Assembly: GCA_024233875.1 (NCBI GenBank)
Contig: JACKPB010000003.1
Coordinates: forward strand, 361,871 to 425,870
DNA length: 64,000 nucleotides
Direction: 5' to 3'
From: Leptospiraceae bacterium
GTDB lineage: Bacteria; Spirochaetota; Leptospiria; Leptospirales; Leptospiraceae
Of this stretch, positions 1 to 8,820 are shown in pieces (position 1 is the stretch's first letter; the number at the start of each line of letters is the position of its first letter). The translations under genes and the position numbers were made by a program. The notes below the pieces were generated by a model. It saw only the letters and a program-made list of their open reading frames with translations. It ran no database searches and was not told where the DNA came from.

Positions 1-248
1 TACTTTCTAAAAATTGCTCCAATATCTATGAGAAAGAAACTATTCAAACTGGCCCGACTCTCAATGATATTTTTGATTACATCCGTCATAGAATATTCGT
101 AATCGTCATACATACGAATATTATGTTCATTGATCATTGAAACGAGACCCGGCACATCCACACCGATCTTAACGATATCGAGATCTTCGGCACCTTCTCT
201 GAGCTCGTTTACAACCTCGTTTTCAACCTTGATTGTTTTATTGGCCAT
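1..248 (-). CDS. Ornithine/diaminopimelate-type decarboxylase, N-terminal part (runs off left edge)
   Basis: I see 82 codons from an ATG with a good AGAAGGA ribosome site 7 bases upstream; the frame is open to the window edge. The N-terminal segment ends in FFLIDIGAIFRK. That is how the barrel domain of fold-type III PLP decarboxylases (ornithine, lysine or carboxynorspermidine decarboxylases) begins, just before the strand carrying the PLP lysine. The PLP lysine itself lies outside the window, so substrate specificity cannot be judged. If right, it makes a polyamine precursor in the cytoplasm. The family call rests on a short stretch only. Confidence 0.55.
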   Translation of the reverse strand, partial: MANKTIKVENEVVNELREGAEDLDIVKIGVDVPGLVSMINEHNIRMYDDYEYSMTDVIKNIIESRASLNSFFLIDIGAIFRK

Positions 249-346
249 CTTAGTATCCTTCTGATTCAAAAAATTATATTCTCTCTTTTTAGAAACGTAT
301 TTTTGCTTCTTAACTTTTCCGGAGGATCACAGGAGAATGCAACTCT

Positions 347-3300
347 CTATGGAACGTCTTCACCCGGAAGAATTTCTTTGATATATACCGTTCCTGAACC
401 TGAGGTTGCGAGGAAAGTACTTTCTTTTAAAAATTCTACATTAGAAATTCCACCTGAGGAATGGGAGAAGTCCCCGAGACCTTGAAATGTCTTCCGATCC
501 AAAATCCATCCGGATTCTTCTTTTCCGATAAGAATAGTATACTTTTCAGAAAATGCAAAATCACTGATTCCATCAAAATGAACTCTTTTGTGATGAAGCA
601 ACTGAAACTCAGGAGAATAGACAGAGAGTTTGCCCCCACTCATCCCCATCCAAATTCTTTTTTGAAATGGATCCATCTTTAGAGTCTCGACGTTTTCTTC
701 TACTTTCAAACTGTGCAGGAGATCACCGGACGATGAGTAGACCTTGATTTCTCTTCCCGTTCCCACCCAGATTCTTTTTTTCTTATCCGCACAAAAGGAA
801 ACCTTCAAATAAGAGTTTTCCGGATCAGATTTTGAAATCAATTGTTTGACTTCACCGCTTTCTACTTTCATGAGAAATAAATTTCCGGTTTTGGTTCCCA
901 GAAGGATATTTTTTGAGTCAAGTTTACTCAGATGCACAATCCAATCATCGGTAATCTTAAGAGAATCAAATTCATCGACGTTTTCTCTCCTCTGAATGTA
1001 GACAGAACCGCTCCACGAACTCAGAATGAGTTTTTTGTTCCAAAGCAAAATTCCTGAAATCACCGAATGCGTAATTTGATAGAATTGAATCAAATCCAGA
1101 GTTTTCGGATTCAATACATGGACGGTTCCTTCACTGTCTCCGATAAATATTCTCCGATTTTGATACAGCAAAGAATAGATAAGACCTTTCTGATTTCCCC
1201 AGATTTGAAATTTTTTGTATTTCTCCCCGTCTATCAGGGCTACCTGGCCGTACCAGGTTCCCCCGAGAATTTTTTCTCCGTGGATTTCTAAGGCGGTGTA
1301 CCATTCATTCTGGGATTGGAAATCCACTTTCCCATCTTTTTTGCATTCGATCTTTTCGATTTCACAATTTCCGGATATCCATAGATAAGGAGATGTGTAA
1401 AGAATTCCTACCTTATCCGAATGATAGGATTTTGATTTTCTTGGAATCGTCCAGTTCAGTTGAAAAGAATCCAAATTCAGGGAAAGTAAGTTCTTGTCCG
1501 TTAGGAGGAAGACTTCGTTCCCATTTCCCGAATCAAAAAATTCTATCGGATTTTGATATCCGTAGTCTTCCGGTTCCCCTTCTCTGATCTTTTCAAAACT
1601 TTCCGAATCATAGACAGTCCAATTCGATGAATCCATCAAGATCTTTTTTTCTTCTGAAACAAAGAATTGATGGGATCTCAAAACAAATTCTCCCTTAGGA
1701 AATCTATGCAAAATCTCTTTTTTTGAAAAATCCACACAGTAGATAAAAGAATCATGATTGGATACAAAACAAAGATTTTCTCTGTAAAACTGAATCCTGT
1801 CGATCTTGGTCTTTTCCTTAAGATTGAGTACGCATTCTATAGTTCTGAGACTCGGATTCAGAAGAAAAAGAGATCCATCCGAATCACCGAGAAGAACCAA
1901 TTTCCTTTTTTTATCCTCCCGATAGGCAGTGAAATGAAAGTACCTGTTTTCTAAAGTATACTGAAAAGTAGAACGAGAACTTTCAAAATGAAATTCGGAT
2001 ACCTCTCCGAAAGCAGGAATCTTGAGAAAGAGTCCATCCTCTTCAAACGAAACGATTCCGATGATTTCGGAGTGATTTTCCCGATTGGTATTTACTGATT
2101 TGATATCCAATTGGATTGGATGTTTGATACCCTGTTGAATTTGAAAGTCCAGGTAGAGATTCGGATGATCTCTGTCTATTTCCAGATGAATGGATCTGAG
2201 TTGGTCCTCTTTGAGATTCGTATAAGCTCTGATTCCCCTCTCCCGAAATTTTTTTTCCAGTTCTGAAAAATGCTCCAGGCTTCCATCCAATTCATCCAAC
2301 AAAAATTTGGAATACGGTTTGAATCTGTGAATCTCACCGGATTCATAAGTTTTATTGAAAACCAACTCAATTCTCTCGATGGCATTGATCGTCGAGGATG
2401 GACCGGGACGAAGGATGGAAGAAAATGCAGTTCGGCTATGAATGACGATTCCCTTCTCATAGAAATAATATCTATGGCTTGAATTGACCTGCGTCCTCGA
2501 TCCGTTGTCAAAAAAATCTGTATACTCCGGATTTCCTAAGTTTTCCAGAAGATCGGTTGCAGGCTCTCCGAGATAAGCATAGAGGGAAAGATCCGGGTTT
2601 TTGTCCTGTTCTGAAACCGAATCGTCCTTTGTGAAGAAGTGGTATTTTTTATTTGGATAATAAACGAAACGAAAACCGGCTGTTGAGACATGAAGACCCT
2701 TCCGGAAGATCTTATGGGAGAGACCGGAAAAAGCTCTGTGGTCGGACTTTTCAAGTTTTTCATTTTCCTCAGGAGAATCCGATAGATCTATCGATGTTTT
2801 TTCAAACCCCAGATCATTGAGGGATCTTATGAAAGACTTCTTATCTCCCACTCCCCGATTCCATTCATAATTATAAACAAATAAGTCTTTGAGATCCGAG
2901 CCGGATTGGACGGATGCATCTTTGAGGTATTTGATTCTGGTCTTTTTCCCTTCTATCTTTGCTGTATCCCTGTATCCCATAGTGCTTTCCGGATCTTCCC
3001 AGAGATAGGAATAGGGATAGTTTTCTATCAAATAAATATCTTTCAAAGCATCAAAATCAGGAAATTTCTTTTTTTTATCAAAACTGCAAGCGATCTCCCA
3101 TTCCTCGAGATCGGGCAGGGAAAATCCAAATTCTTCACTCAGAAGTCCGGCTGATTCAAATCCCAGGGTAAGAATGGGATTCAATTCCAGAGAATCTTTT
3201 TCTCTTTTTTGATTTCCCCGATAGACTCCGTATCGTATCTCACGAACAAAATTGTATTTGTAACTCTCCCATTCTTCCGGGGATATCCGATTGAGAATTT

Positions 3301-3544
3301 CTCTGAATTGAATCCTGTCGAGGAGTCTGGTGTAGTGATTCATTCGAAATTGAAGTTCCGAGATCCAAAACCCTCCCCCCCGGACCACTTTTTCCGGAAA
3401 ATGGTATTCGTTGGATAGTTCATCATTATTGACAAAACTCCGTAAGGGTTCATCCGATCCGATTCTATATTCCCTCTCCGGGACATAGAGGAAAATCATT
3501 CCGGAAACTTTTTCCCAATTGATTAGAACTTCAGGTTTGTCCAT
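347..3544 (-). CDS. Large protein: formylglycine-enzyme-like domain plus WD/PQQ-type beta-propeller
   Basis: 1065 residues with no signal peptide, so probably cytoplasmic. Residues about 1-310 resemble an FGE/SUMF1-type domain: an opening VPxxEYxIGSDE, GGGFWISE, LPDLEEWEIACSF in place of the usual LPTEAEWEYAAR, and a closing STAGFRFVYYP. The catalytic cysteines of true formylglycine-generating enzymes are not evident, so I read it as a non-catalytic or binding version. Residues about 470-1065 are repeated beta blades with WD/PQQ-like units such as LLGDSDGSLFLLNP, FIGDSEGTVHVLNP and LLGTKTGNLFLMK, probably two propellers. The start ATG lies 6 bases after the stop of the upstream permease fusion, which suggests one transcript and coupled translation. 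The role is unknown; the propeller suggests a scaffold or sensor. Confidence 0.7.
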   Translation of the reverse strand: MDKPEVLINWEKVSGMIFLYVPEREYRIGSDEPLRSFVNNDELSNEYHFPEKVVRGGGFWISELQFRMNHYTRLLDRIQFREILNRISPEEWESYKYNFVREIRYGVYRGNQKREKDSLELNPILTLGFESAGLLSEEFGFSLPDLEEWEIACSFDKKKKFPDFDALKDIYLIENYPYSYLWEDPESTMGYRDTAKIEGKKTRIKYLKDASVQSGSDLKDLFVYNYEWNRGVGDKKSFIRSLNDLGFEKTSIDLSDSPEENEKLEKSDHRAFSGLSHKIFRKGLHVSTAGFRFVYYPNKKYHFFTKDDSVSEQDKNPDLSLYAYLGEPATDLLENLGNPEYTDFFDNGSRTQVNSSHRYYFYEKGIVIHSRTAFSSILRPGPSSTINAIERIELVFNKTYESGEIHRFKPYSKFLLDELDGSLEHFSELEKKFRERGIRAYTNLKEDQLRSIHLEIDRDHPNLYLDFQIQQGIKHPIQLDIKSVNTNRENHSEIIGIVSFEEDGLFLKIPAFGEVSEFHFESSRSTFQYTLENRYFHFTAYREDKKRKLVLLGDSDGSLFLLNPSLRTIECVLNLKEKTKIDRIQFYRENLCFVSNHDSFIYCVDFSKKEILHRFPKGEFVLRSHQFFVSEEKKILMDSSNWTVYDSESFEKIREGEPEDYGYQNPIEFFDSGNGNEVFLLTDKNLLSLNLDSFQLNWTIPRKSKSYHSDKVGILYTSPYLWISGNCEIEKIECKKDGKVDFQSQNEWYTALEIHGEKILGGTWYGQVALIDGEKYKKFQIWGNQKGLIYSLLYQNRRIFIGDSEGTVHVLNPKTLDLIQFYQITHSVISGILLWNKKLILSSWSGSVYIQRRENVDEFDSLKITDDWIVHLSKLDSKNILLGTKTGNLFLMKVESGEVKQLISKSDPENSYLKVSFCADKKKRIWVGTGREIKVYSSSGDLLHSLKVEENVETLKMDPFQKRIWMGMSGGKLSVYSPEFQLLHHKRVHFDGISDFAFSEKYTILIGKEESGWILDRKTFQGLGDFSHSSGGISNVEFLKESTFLATSGSGTVYIKEILPGEDVP

Positions 3545-3550
3545 TTGAGT

Positions 3551-5356
3551 TCAGGTATTTGTATGGATCGGACTTGTGATCTGCTTGACGAGTCCGCGGG
3601 GACCCTGCCTGAGAAGGGAAAGGAGAAGAAGGAAAACAAAAATCCAGAGTGAAATCCATTGGATCAAAGAGCCTTTTTCATCCGTAAAGGCATGAATGCT
3701 CTCAGCAACAGGAAATTTAAATACATTGATTGACCAACCAAAAATCACTGCCAATCCGGACACAACCAGACCAAAAAGAATAGCCGTCTTTCGGTTGTGA
3801 ATTCTACTCAGGATTACAAAAGTAGTTGCGTTCGTCACGGGTCCCGCTATGAGAAATGCGAGAGCGGCTCCTGCAGAAATCCCCTTATGAATTGCTATAG
3901 CGGCTATCGGTGTGGCACCTGTAGCACAAACATAAAACGGCATTCCGATGAGGGCAAAGAGGGGAACCTGCCAGAAGGGAGTCAATTGACCCAGATACTC
4001 ATAGTCCAGAAGTGGTTCGATGATGGAAGCTATGAACAATCCCATGAGGATCCAGGGTAAGGTGTGGTCAAACAATTCAACAAACCCGAACTCCACACTC
4101 ATCCTGAACTTTTCCCTGATAGTGTATCTGTCTTCAATTTTTATTTTATCTGTACTACGTTCCTTGGGAAGAGCATACTTTCCGATAAAATAGGCTGTTA
4201 GAATAGCCACCAAAAATGCCAGAAACAATCGTATCACAGACAATTCCAATCCCAGAAGCGGAACCGAAATCAAAAGAGCATCCAGCCCCATCCCGGGAGT
4301 AGCGATCAAAAACCCCATAGCGGCAGTAACAGGAATCCCCCTTTTGATCATAGAATCATAAATAGGCAGTACCCCGCAGGAACATACAGGCAGGGGAAAT
4401 CCGAAGAGCACTCCCTTGATAGACCGTGATACTGAATTGCCCCGATTCAAACCTTCGATTGTGTAGGGGGGTAAAAATGTTTTGAGAAAGACTGCAGAGA
4501 CATAGGCTAAGATCAGAGCAGGTGCACTTCGAAGGGAAAGAGCCAGAAAGGTTTCTAAAAATGTAAGAGAGACAAGATTCATTTTTATGAGATTGGGTTG
4601 TCCCATCACTACAATGACCAGGAAGATTCCCCCTAAGGCTCCCAGGGTAGAAAAGAGGGCATACCGGGAAATCCAATTCATTAGATTGTTGGGATGGACT
4701 TCCGATAGAAGGATGGGGTTTCCGGAGAGCTCCAGGCTGGGTAGAGTGATAGACTCCTGTTTGTGGTAGTGGTTTTCTATGGCAACATGAAGGAGGGAAG
4801 AGGCAACAAAGACTTCCAGATAGGCATCCATTTCGCTCGAAAATACGGACTCAATTCCCGGTCCGATGGAGAAACCGAGGACGGAGCTAAGAATGAGAAG
4901 GAGGATCACCCCACCGGCAAACGCATTGCTCTCCTCCCTTCTAATAAAGGAAAAAAGCAAAAGAGCCACAGGAAACCGATGCAGAACGATCGCAAGAGCA
5001 AGATGTTTCTTCTCGGGAGAAAAAACTCCTCCCATTGCCGCAGACTCGATCAAAGTGTGGAGGAAGAGTCCGAAGATGAGAAAAAGAATGCTATTGGATT
5101 TTCTGTGAACACTGACTATTTTTTCTATGAATCTCGGAAGGAAGATGCCCAGAAGTATGACAGCGAGAACCCTGAATCCACCATTGGAGATCGCTTCGGG
5201 CAAAAGGTAGACGAGTGCAATCCCACCAACTGCTGTCAGGGAGAATCCATCCAGAAATTGGTGCCATTTTTTACGTTTTAAGAAAAAAGTATGCAAAAAA
5301 GGTCCGATGAGAAATCCCAAAAGCGAACCCAGAAAGTATACCCATTGTTGGTTCAA
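3551..5356 (-). CDS. ZIP-like / DUF318-type permease fusion, probable metal transporter
   Basis: 601 residues, integral membrane. The first ~220 residues look like a ZIP metal-transporter half: YLLPEAISNGG, HTLIESAAMGG and the helix LAIVLHRFPVALLL. Residues ~280-600 are a predicted permease of the DUF318/SO_0444 type, with the hallmark FPLPVCSCGVLPIYDSMIKRG, ATPGMGLDALLIS and a later GATPIAAIAIHKG. Relatives with the CSCG motif are tied to metal or metalloid export, so I infer divalent-metal transport; the substrate is unknown. The start is a TTG chosen because GAGGGG sits 5 bases upstream. A TetR-family gene lies upstream on the same strand, and a TGCAA-N5-TTGCA inverted repeat lies in the gap. 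Confidence 0.72.
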   Translation of the reverse strand: MNQQWVYFLGSLLGFLIGPFLHTFFLKRKKWHQFLDGFSLTAVGGIALVYLLPEAISNGGFRVLAVILLGIFLPRFIEKIVSVHRKSNSILFLIFGLFLHTLIESAAMGGVFSPEKKHLALAIVLHRFPVALLLFSFIRREESNAFAGGVILLLILSSVLGFSIGPGIESVFSSEMDAYLEVFVASSLLHVAIENHYHKQESITLPSLELSGNPILLSEVHPNNLMNWISRYALFSTLGALGGIFLVIVVMGQPNLIKMNLVSLTFLETFLALSLRSAPALILAYVSAVFLKTFLPPYTIEGLNRGNSVSRSIKGVLFGFPLPVCSCGVLPIYDSMIKRGIPVTAAMGFLIATPGMGLDALLISVPLLGLELSVIRLFLAFLVAILTAYFIGKYALPKERSTDKIKIEDRYTIREKFRMSVEFGFVELFDHTLPWILMGLFIASIIEPLLDYEYLGQLTPFWQVPLFALIGMPFYVCATGATPIAAIAIHKGISAGAALAFLIAGPVTNATTFVILSRIHNRKTAILFGLVVSGLAVIFGWSINVFKFPVAESIHAFTDEKGSLIQWISLWIFVFLLLLSLLRQGPRGLVKQITSPIHTNT

Positions 5357-5421
5357 AAAATCCCCTCAAATCAGGATCAACCCATTTGAGTAAATCCCCA
5401 CCAAAAATTCCATGCTTACTT

Positions 5422-5436
5422 TGCAATGCTGTTGCA
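5422..5436. promoter_or_regulatory. Inverted repeat TGCAA-N5-TTGCA upstream of the permease fusion
   Basis: A short palindrome with 5-base arms and a 5-base spacer lies about 70 bases upstream of the TTG start of the ZIP-like/permease gene. Its position fits a repressor operator for a metal-responsive regulator or for the neighbouring TetR protein. This is inference from position and symmetry only. Confidence 0.3.
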
Positions 5437-5544
5437 TTCATGTGATTTCTATCCCATTTTCTCAGCAAGTAGAATTTTCATCCCCATCCCGCCGGTTTCT
5501 AAGGAGGAAAGCAAAGATCAGGTCAAAATCCTACGGAAAGAAAC

Positions 5545-6192
5545 TCAGGAAAAAAAATACACTTTAGAAAGAGCTCTTACTCCATTATTGAGAACTTCAG
5601 AGAAATTGATTTCATTGAAAGGCAATCCATGTTTTTGCAAAAGTTTACAGCCTTTTTCCTGATGAAGGTAGAGGGGAAAGATTCCGGATCCCATAGAAAG
5701 GCTCAGAAGAATGAATTCGGAGATTTTTTTATCCTCTTCAACGGGAAGATTCTTTTTCAAAAATTCCGTCAATCTCTCAATCTGAAGTCTCGAATTGTTT
5801 TTGAATTCTAAAAAGGAACCTTCGGAGGCATTCTTTTCTAAATGGGTAAAGAGGATGGATCTCAAATTCAAAAGACGTTCATTGTCCAACAGAGTAGACG
5901 TCCAGAGCCTTGAAAAATTTTCATGATGAAAGGACTCATGACTGATGAAAAGACTTTCTACCCTATCGATCCATTTGGTCAGATCCGAAAGGAGTAGATG
6001 TAGAAATATATCTTCTTTGGTGCGAAAGTATTTGTAGAGATTTGATCTAGTAAATCTGGCTTCTTTAGCGATTTGAGTGTAGGTAATCTTCTCAAATTCA
6101 GTAGTTGAGTATATCAATTCTGAAGCATTTAGAATCTGCTGTATTCTAAATTCTTTGGACTGTTCAGACCTGGCTCGCTCAAAATTTTTCAT
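5545..6192 (-). CDS. TetR/AcrR-family transcriptional regulator
   Basis: 215 residues. The N-terminal helix-turn-helix is typical: IQQILNASELIYSTTEFEKITYTQIAKEARFTRSNLYKYFRTKEDIFLHLLLSD, with the YKYFRTKEDIF recognition-helix signature. The C-terminal ligand or dimer domain (about residues 75-215) is not close to any subfamily I recognise. It lies about 190 bases upstream of the permease fusion on the same strand and probably controls it, itself, or both. A 22-base inverted repeat covers its own start codon. The inducing ligand cannot be guessed. Confidence 0.88.
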   Translation of the reverse strand: MKNFERARSEQSKEFRIQQILNASELIYSTTEFEKITYTQIAKEARFTRSNLYKYFRTKEDIFLHLLLSDLTKWIDRVESLFISHESFHHENFSRLWTSTLLDNERLLNLRSILFTHLEKNASEGSFLEFKNNSRLQIERLTEFLKKNLPVEEDKKISEFILLSLSMGSGIFPLYLHQEKGCKLLQKHGLPFNEINFSEVLNNGVRALSKVYFFS

Positions 6193-6213
6193 TAGTTTTG
6201 TATATATAACTAA
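6192..6213. promoter_or_regulatory. Candidate operator TTAGTT-N10-AACTAA at the tetR start
   Basis: A 22-base inverted repeat with 6-base perfect arms begins at the first base of the TetR start codon and extends upstream through an AT-rich centre (TATATAT). TetR proteins often bind palindromes of this size in their own promoter. Autoregulation is an inference. Confidence 0.35.
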
Positions 6214-6330
6214 AATTGCATATCTATCGGATTTGAAAAGAATAAAATCATTTCATTCATTTTCATAAACTAATTCATTATTTTCCTAAGGACTAAATTT
6301 CTAATACTCAGGTCTACTTTTGTCAGGAGA

Positions 6331-6360
6331 ATTTTGTCAATACTTGGTACCAGACAAAAT
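6331..6360. promoter_or_regulatory. Inverted repeat ATTTTGTC-N14-GACAAAAT
   Basis: Two perfect 8-base arms are separated by 14 bases in the spacer between the divergent tetR and lipoprotein genes. The arm ends TGTC/GACA match the half-sites of two further palindromes 270-330 bases downstream, so one regulator may bind all three. It could also form a hairpin; no U-run follows on either strand. Confidence 0.3.
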
Positions 6361-6467
6361 AGTCATCGGGTCAATCCACTCTCTTCAGGTCTTTTTTTTC
6401 ATATAGGTTCAAAAATTTTTAGGGCTTTTACTTAAATTTTGGTGAACAATCAGAATATTTTGAATAT

Positions 6468-6574
6468 TTATAGTCATTTTCAGAAGTTTTTGCGCATTCA
6501 CAGAAGAATTAGCTATAAAATGGCTACATACCTTACTAGGAAAAACGCAATTATTTATGAGAACTGGTATATAC
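6468..6574 (+). repeat. Direct repeat, copy 1 (~107 bp)
   Basis: This stretch recurs with many substitutions at 6660-6768. The longest identical block is the 20 bases at 6512-6531 (CTATAAAATGGCTACATACC). Both copies also share TATTTATGAGAA or GATTTATGAGAA followed by TTGGTATA-like ends. It contains no gene. It looks like an old local duplication of a promoter or operator region; a mobile-element remnant is the alternative. Confidence 0.65.
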
Positions 6575-6614
6575 CTAAATTGCAATAATCCATTCCAAAT
6601 ATTTTAAAAAAAAC

Positions 6615-6660
6615 TTGACAGTTATAAGACAGAGTGTCCCTTATTAAGAGACAGTTTGTC
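6615..6660. promoter_or_regulatory. TTGACA box with twin GACA-N3-TGTC palindromes
   Basis: A TTGACA hexamer at 6615-6620 is followed by two palindromes, GACA-GAG-TGTC at 6628-6638 and GACA-GTT-TGTC at 6650-6660. Their centres are 22 bases apart, about two helical turns, as expected for side-by-side repressor dimers. The outer flanks also pair (TATAAGACA with TGTCTTATA). A clear -10 box at standard spacing is not visible. This probably controls the downstream Cys-rich lipoprotein and glycosyltransferase. Confidence 0.45.
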
Positions 6661-6768
6661 TTATAGCCATTTTCAAAAGGTTTACTCATTCATAAAGAAA
6701 TCAACTATAAAATGGCTACATACCGTAAAAGGGAATGTGTAATGATTTATGAGAATTGGTATACAACT
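6660..6768 (+). repeat. Direct repeat, copy 2 (~107 bp)
   Basis: Diverged second copy of the repeat at 6468-6574, lying directly after the twin palindromes and ending about 50 bases before the Cys-rich lipoprotein start. An in-frame ATG inside it (6749) would add 23 residues to the lipoprotein. I reject that start because the repeat is shared with a non-coding copy and the signal peptide begins further on. Confidence 0.65.
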
Positions 6769-6817
6769 CTTTTTGCTGGATTCCGGCTTCAAATCCGCAA
6801 AAACAGAAAAAGGATCT

Positions 6818-7102
6818 ATGAAATATTTCTTTTGGATTGCATTCGGATTTTTAATTTTCTTAAATTTTTCCTGTAAATTGAAAGTAGCCGATGCCTGTGG
6901 TGAAGCCTGCGAGTATTCTCAAAAATGCATAACAGATCTAGCTGAGTTTCCCGTTCCACAGGACAAACTCGAAAGTTTCTCAATTCAGTGCAATCAGACC
7001 TGCACGATGATCCGGGGGGAAATGCTCGGTTGTTACAAAGACTTTCCCAACTCCTGTATGGATTTTTACAACTGTTTGATTACGAATGGATTTTTTAGAT
7101 GA
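6818..7102 (+). CDS. Small Cys-rich lipoprotein
   Basis: 94 residues. The start at 6818 has an AAAAAGGA site just upstream and begins a clean signal peptide, MKYFFWIAFGFLIFLNFSC, with a relaxed spirochetal lipobox. The mature part has ten further cysteines, in pairs such as ACGEACEYSQKC, CNQTCTMIRGEMLGC and CMDFYNC, implying a disulfide-knitted periplasmic or surface domain. It resembles a Cys-rich lipoprotein family I associate with Leptospira, but I cannot assign a function. Its stop overlaps the start of the glycosyltransferase by 4 bases (ATGA), so the two are co-translated and may work together on envelope glycans. Confidence 0.75.
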   Translation: MKYFFWIAFGFLIFLNFSCKLKVADACGEACEYSQKCITDLAEFPVPQDKLESFSIQCNQTCTMIRGEMLGCYKDFPNSCMDFYNCLITNGFFR

Positions 7103-8775
7103 ATGAAGACAAAGGCTTGAGTCATAAAAAATTACTAGTTCTTCTGATTCTGGCATTTCTTCCTTATCTTTTCACCCTCCCACTTGACCTCATTGATATA
7201 GACACAGCACAATATGCTGAAATCTCCAGAGAAATGGTGAGGGGGAATGAATACTTTCAATTGCGGGACAATGGCAGACCGTACCTGGACAAGCCCATTC
7301 TTACTTTCTGGACGATCTCTCTCTTTTACAAAATCTTTGGGATTTCCAATTTTTCCTTTCGTCTTCCCGCTATCCTAGCTCTTCTCATTTCCAGTTTTGG
7401 GATCTACAAAATCTCTCTACTCAGGAGTGCAAATCGATCGATAGCTCTTCTCAGCTCTCTAATCTATCTCACTGTTCCCGGAACTTACATCTACACACTC
7501 AATCCTACCATAGATATCTACTTAAATATGTATCTCATTCTGAGTGTACTTATGTACTATCTGGGCAAAACACATTCTCAATACTATTTCTTTTGGATGT
7601 TCCCATTTATGGGACTCGGAGTCGTCACTAAGGGTCCGATAGGTATCGTAATTCCTATGATAGCCATCGGGGGAGATATTCTTCTCCGATGGGACTGGAA
7701 ATTATTGTGGAGGATGCATCCCTTTCGGGGCTTCCTTCTCTTTTCTATATTTCCGGTTTTCTGGTCTTACCTACTCTTTTTGGAATTCGATGCCTTCGGT
7801 CCCTATTTTTTTCTTTATCTTCAATCCTTTGGCCGACTCTATATGAAGTTGTATGACAATGGTTGGAACCCGGGCTACTTCCCCGCAACCTTCCTTTGGA
7901 TGTTCGCTACCTTTAGTTTTTTCTTTCTCTACTATCTCTATAGAATTCTAAGATTTCAGTATTCCAAACTATTTGAAGAAAAGTTTTCTTATAGTAAATT
8001 GCATTCACTCATCAAGAGAAAAAATGATTACACGATCGAGGCCTGGATATTTTTATTTTTATTCCTCATCTCATTTTCGAAGTTTCGACTTCCTCAGTAT
8101 ACATTCTGGTGTATCCCGGCGGCGGCGATTTGGATTTCCCCCAACCTGTATTCTCTTTTGAAGAAATGGAATCTCAAAGGAAATTTAAGTCTGGTAGCCC
8201 CCTCATTTGTCTTTGCATCCCTTGTTCTTGTGATACCCTTTTTGGTTTTGGAAAATTGGTTTCCTTTTCTTCTCCTTCCCCCTCTCCTTCTCATCATTTA
8301 TTTTTTGATTTTCGGAAGAATGGAGAATCAATTCGCTCTTCTGTTTCTCCCTGTTGTGGTATTGAATTTGAGTGTCAGTCTATTTGTATTTCCTGAACTG
8401 AGCAAATACCAGGTGGGAAAAGAAATGGGGAAGATGATAAAAGAAATCGAACCGGATCAAAAGGAAGTTCTTTCTCTGGGAGTTTCAAGATCCAAGCGTT
8501 CATTTGAATTCTATTCTGACCGTCTTATGGTATTTATTTTTCAGAAAAAGGAACTTTTGAACTTATTGAAAGAATCCCCAAGATTGGCCATCCTTCCTGA
8601 AGATTTTGAATACCTCATCCGGGATTTTTATAAAGACGATCTGGAAATCGAAACTCTAAAAGCATTTCAATTTTATAAGATAGAAACCCCTAAGATGAGT
8701 TTTTTGAATAAGTTTACACGGAAGAATGTCTTGAAACGAGTTCTTTTGGTAAGACTGAAAAGGAAGGGAGAGTAA
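7099..8775 (+). CDS. ArnT/PMT-like (GT39-type) membrane glycosyltransferase
   Basis: 558 residues, about 12 predicted membrane helices. The N-terminal periplasmic loop carries the GT-C signature: DIDTAQYAEISREMVRGNEYFQLRDNGRPYLDKP, with an acidic pair right after the first helix as in ArnT and protein O-mannosyltransferases. These enzymes move a sugar from a polyprenyl phosphate onto lipid A or protein on the periplasmic face. Which acceptor is used here cannot be read from sequence. The C-terminal region (residues ~440-540) is soluble. It is translationally coupled to the preceding Cys-rich lipoprotein. Confidence 0.8.
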   Translation: MNEDKGLSHKKLLVLLILAFLPYLFTLPLDLIDIDTAQYAEISREMVRGNEYFQLRDNGRPYLDKPILTFWTISLFYKIFGISNFSFRLPAILALLISSFGIYKISLLRSANRSIALLSSLIYLTVPGTYIYTLNPTIDIYLNMYLILSVLMYYLGKTHSQYYFFWMFPFMGLGVVTKGPIGIVIPMIAIGGDILLRWDWKLLWRMHPFRGFLLFSIFPVFWSYLLFLEFDAFGPYFFLYLQSFGRLYMKLYDNGWNPGYFPATFLWMFATFSFFFLYYLYRILRFQYSKLFEEKFSYSKLHSLIKRKNDYTIEAWIFLFLFLISFSKFRLPQYTFWCIPAAAIWISPNLYSLLKKWNLKGNLSLVAPSFVFASLVLVIPFLVLENWFPFLLLPPLLLIIYFLIFGRMENQFALLFLPVVVLNLSVSLFVFPELSKYQVGKEMGKMIKEIEPDQKEVLSLGVSRSKRSFEFYSDRLMVFIFQKKELLNLLKESPRLAILPEDFEYLIRDFYKDDLEIETLKAFQFYKIETPKMSFLNKFTRKNVLKRVLLVRLKRKGE

Positions 8776-8801
8776 AAAAAAAGGCCACAATGAGTGACCT
8801 T
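8774..8801 (-). terminator. Intrinsic terminator downstream of flaB
   Basis: On the minus strand an 8-bp stem (AAGGTCAC with GTGGCCTT, one G-U pair) encloses a 5-base loop and runs directly into nine U residues. This is a textbook rho-independent terminator for flaB. On the plus strand the same stem follows the glycosyltransferase gene but lacks a long U-run, so termination there is weaker. Confidence 0.85.
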
Positions 8802-8820
8802 AGTTTTACTACTTGAAACT

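Noticed and set aside
4763..5281. Plus-strand open frame of 172 codons
   Set aside because: It lies wholly antisense to the permease fusion, has no ribosome site and a composition unlike the real proteins here.
6749..6817. Upstream ATG extending the Cys-rich lipoprotein by 23 residues
   Set aside because: The extension is encoded by the duplicated non-coding repeat and would bury the signal peptide.
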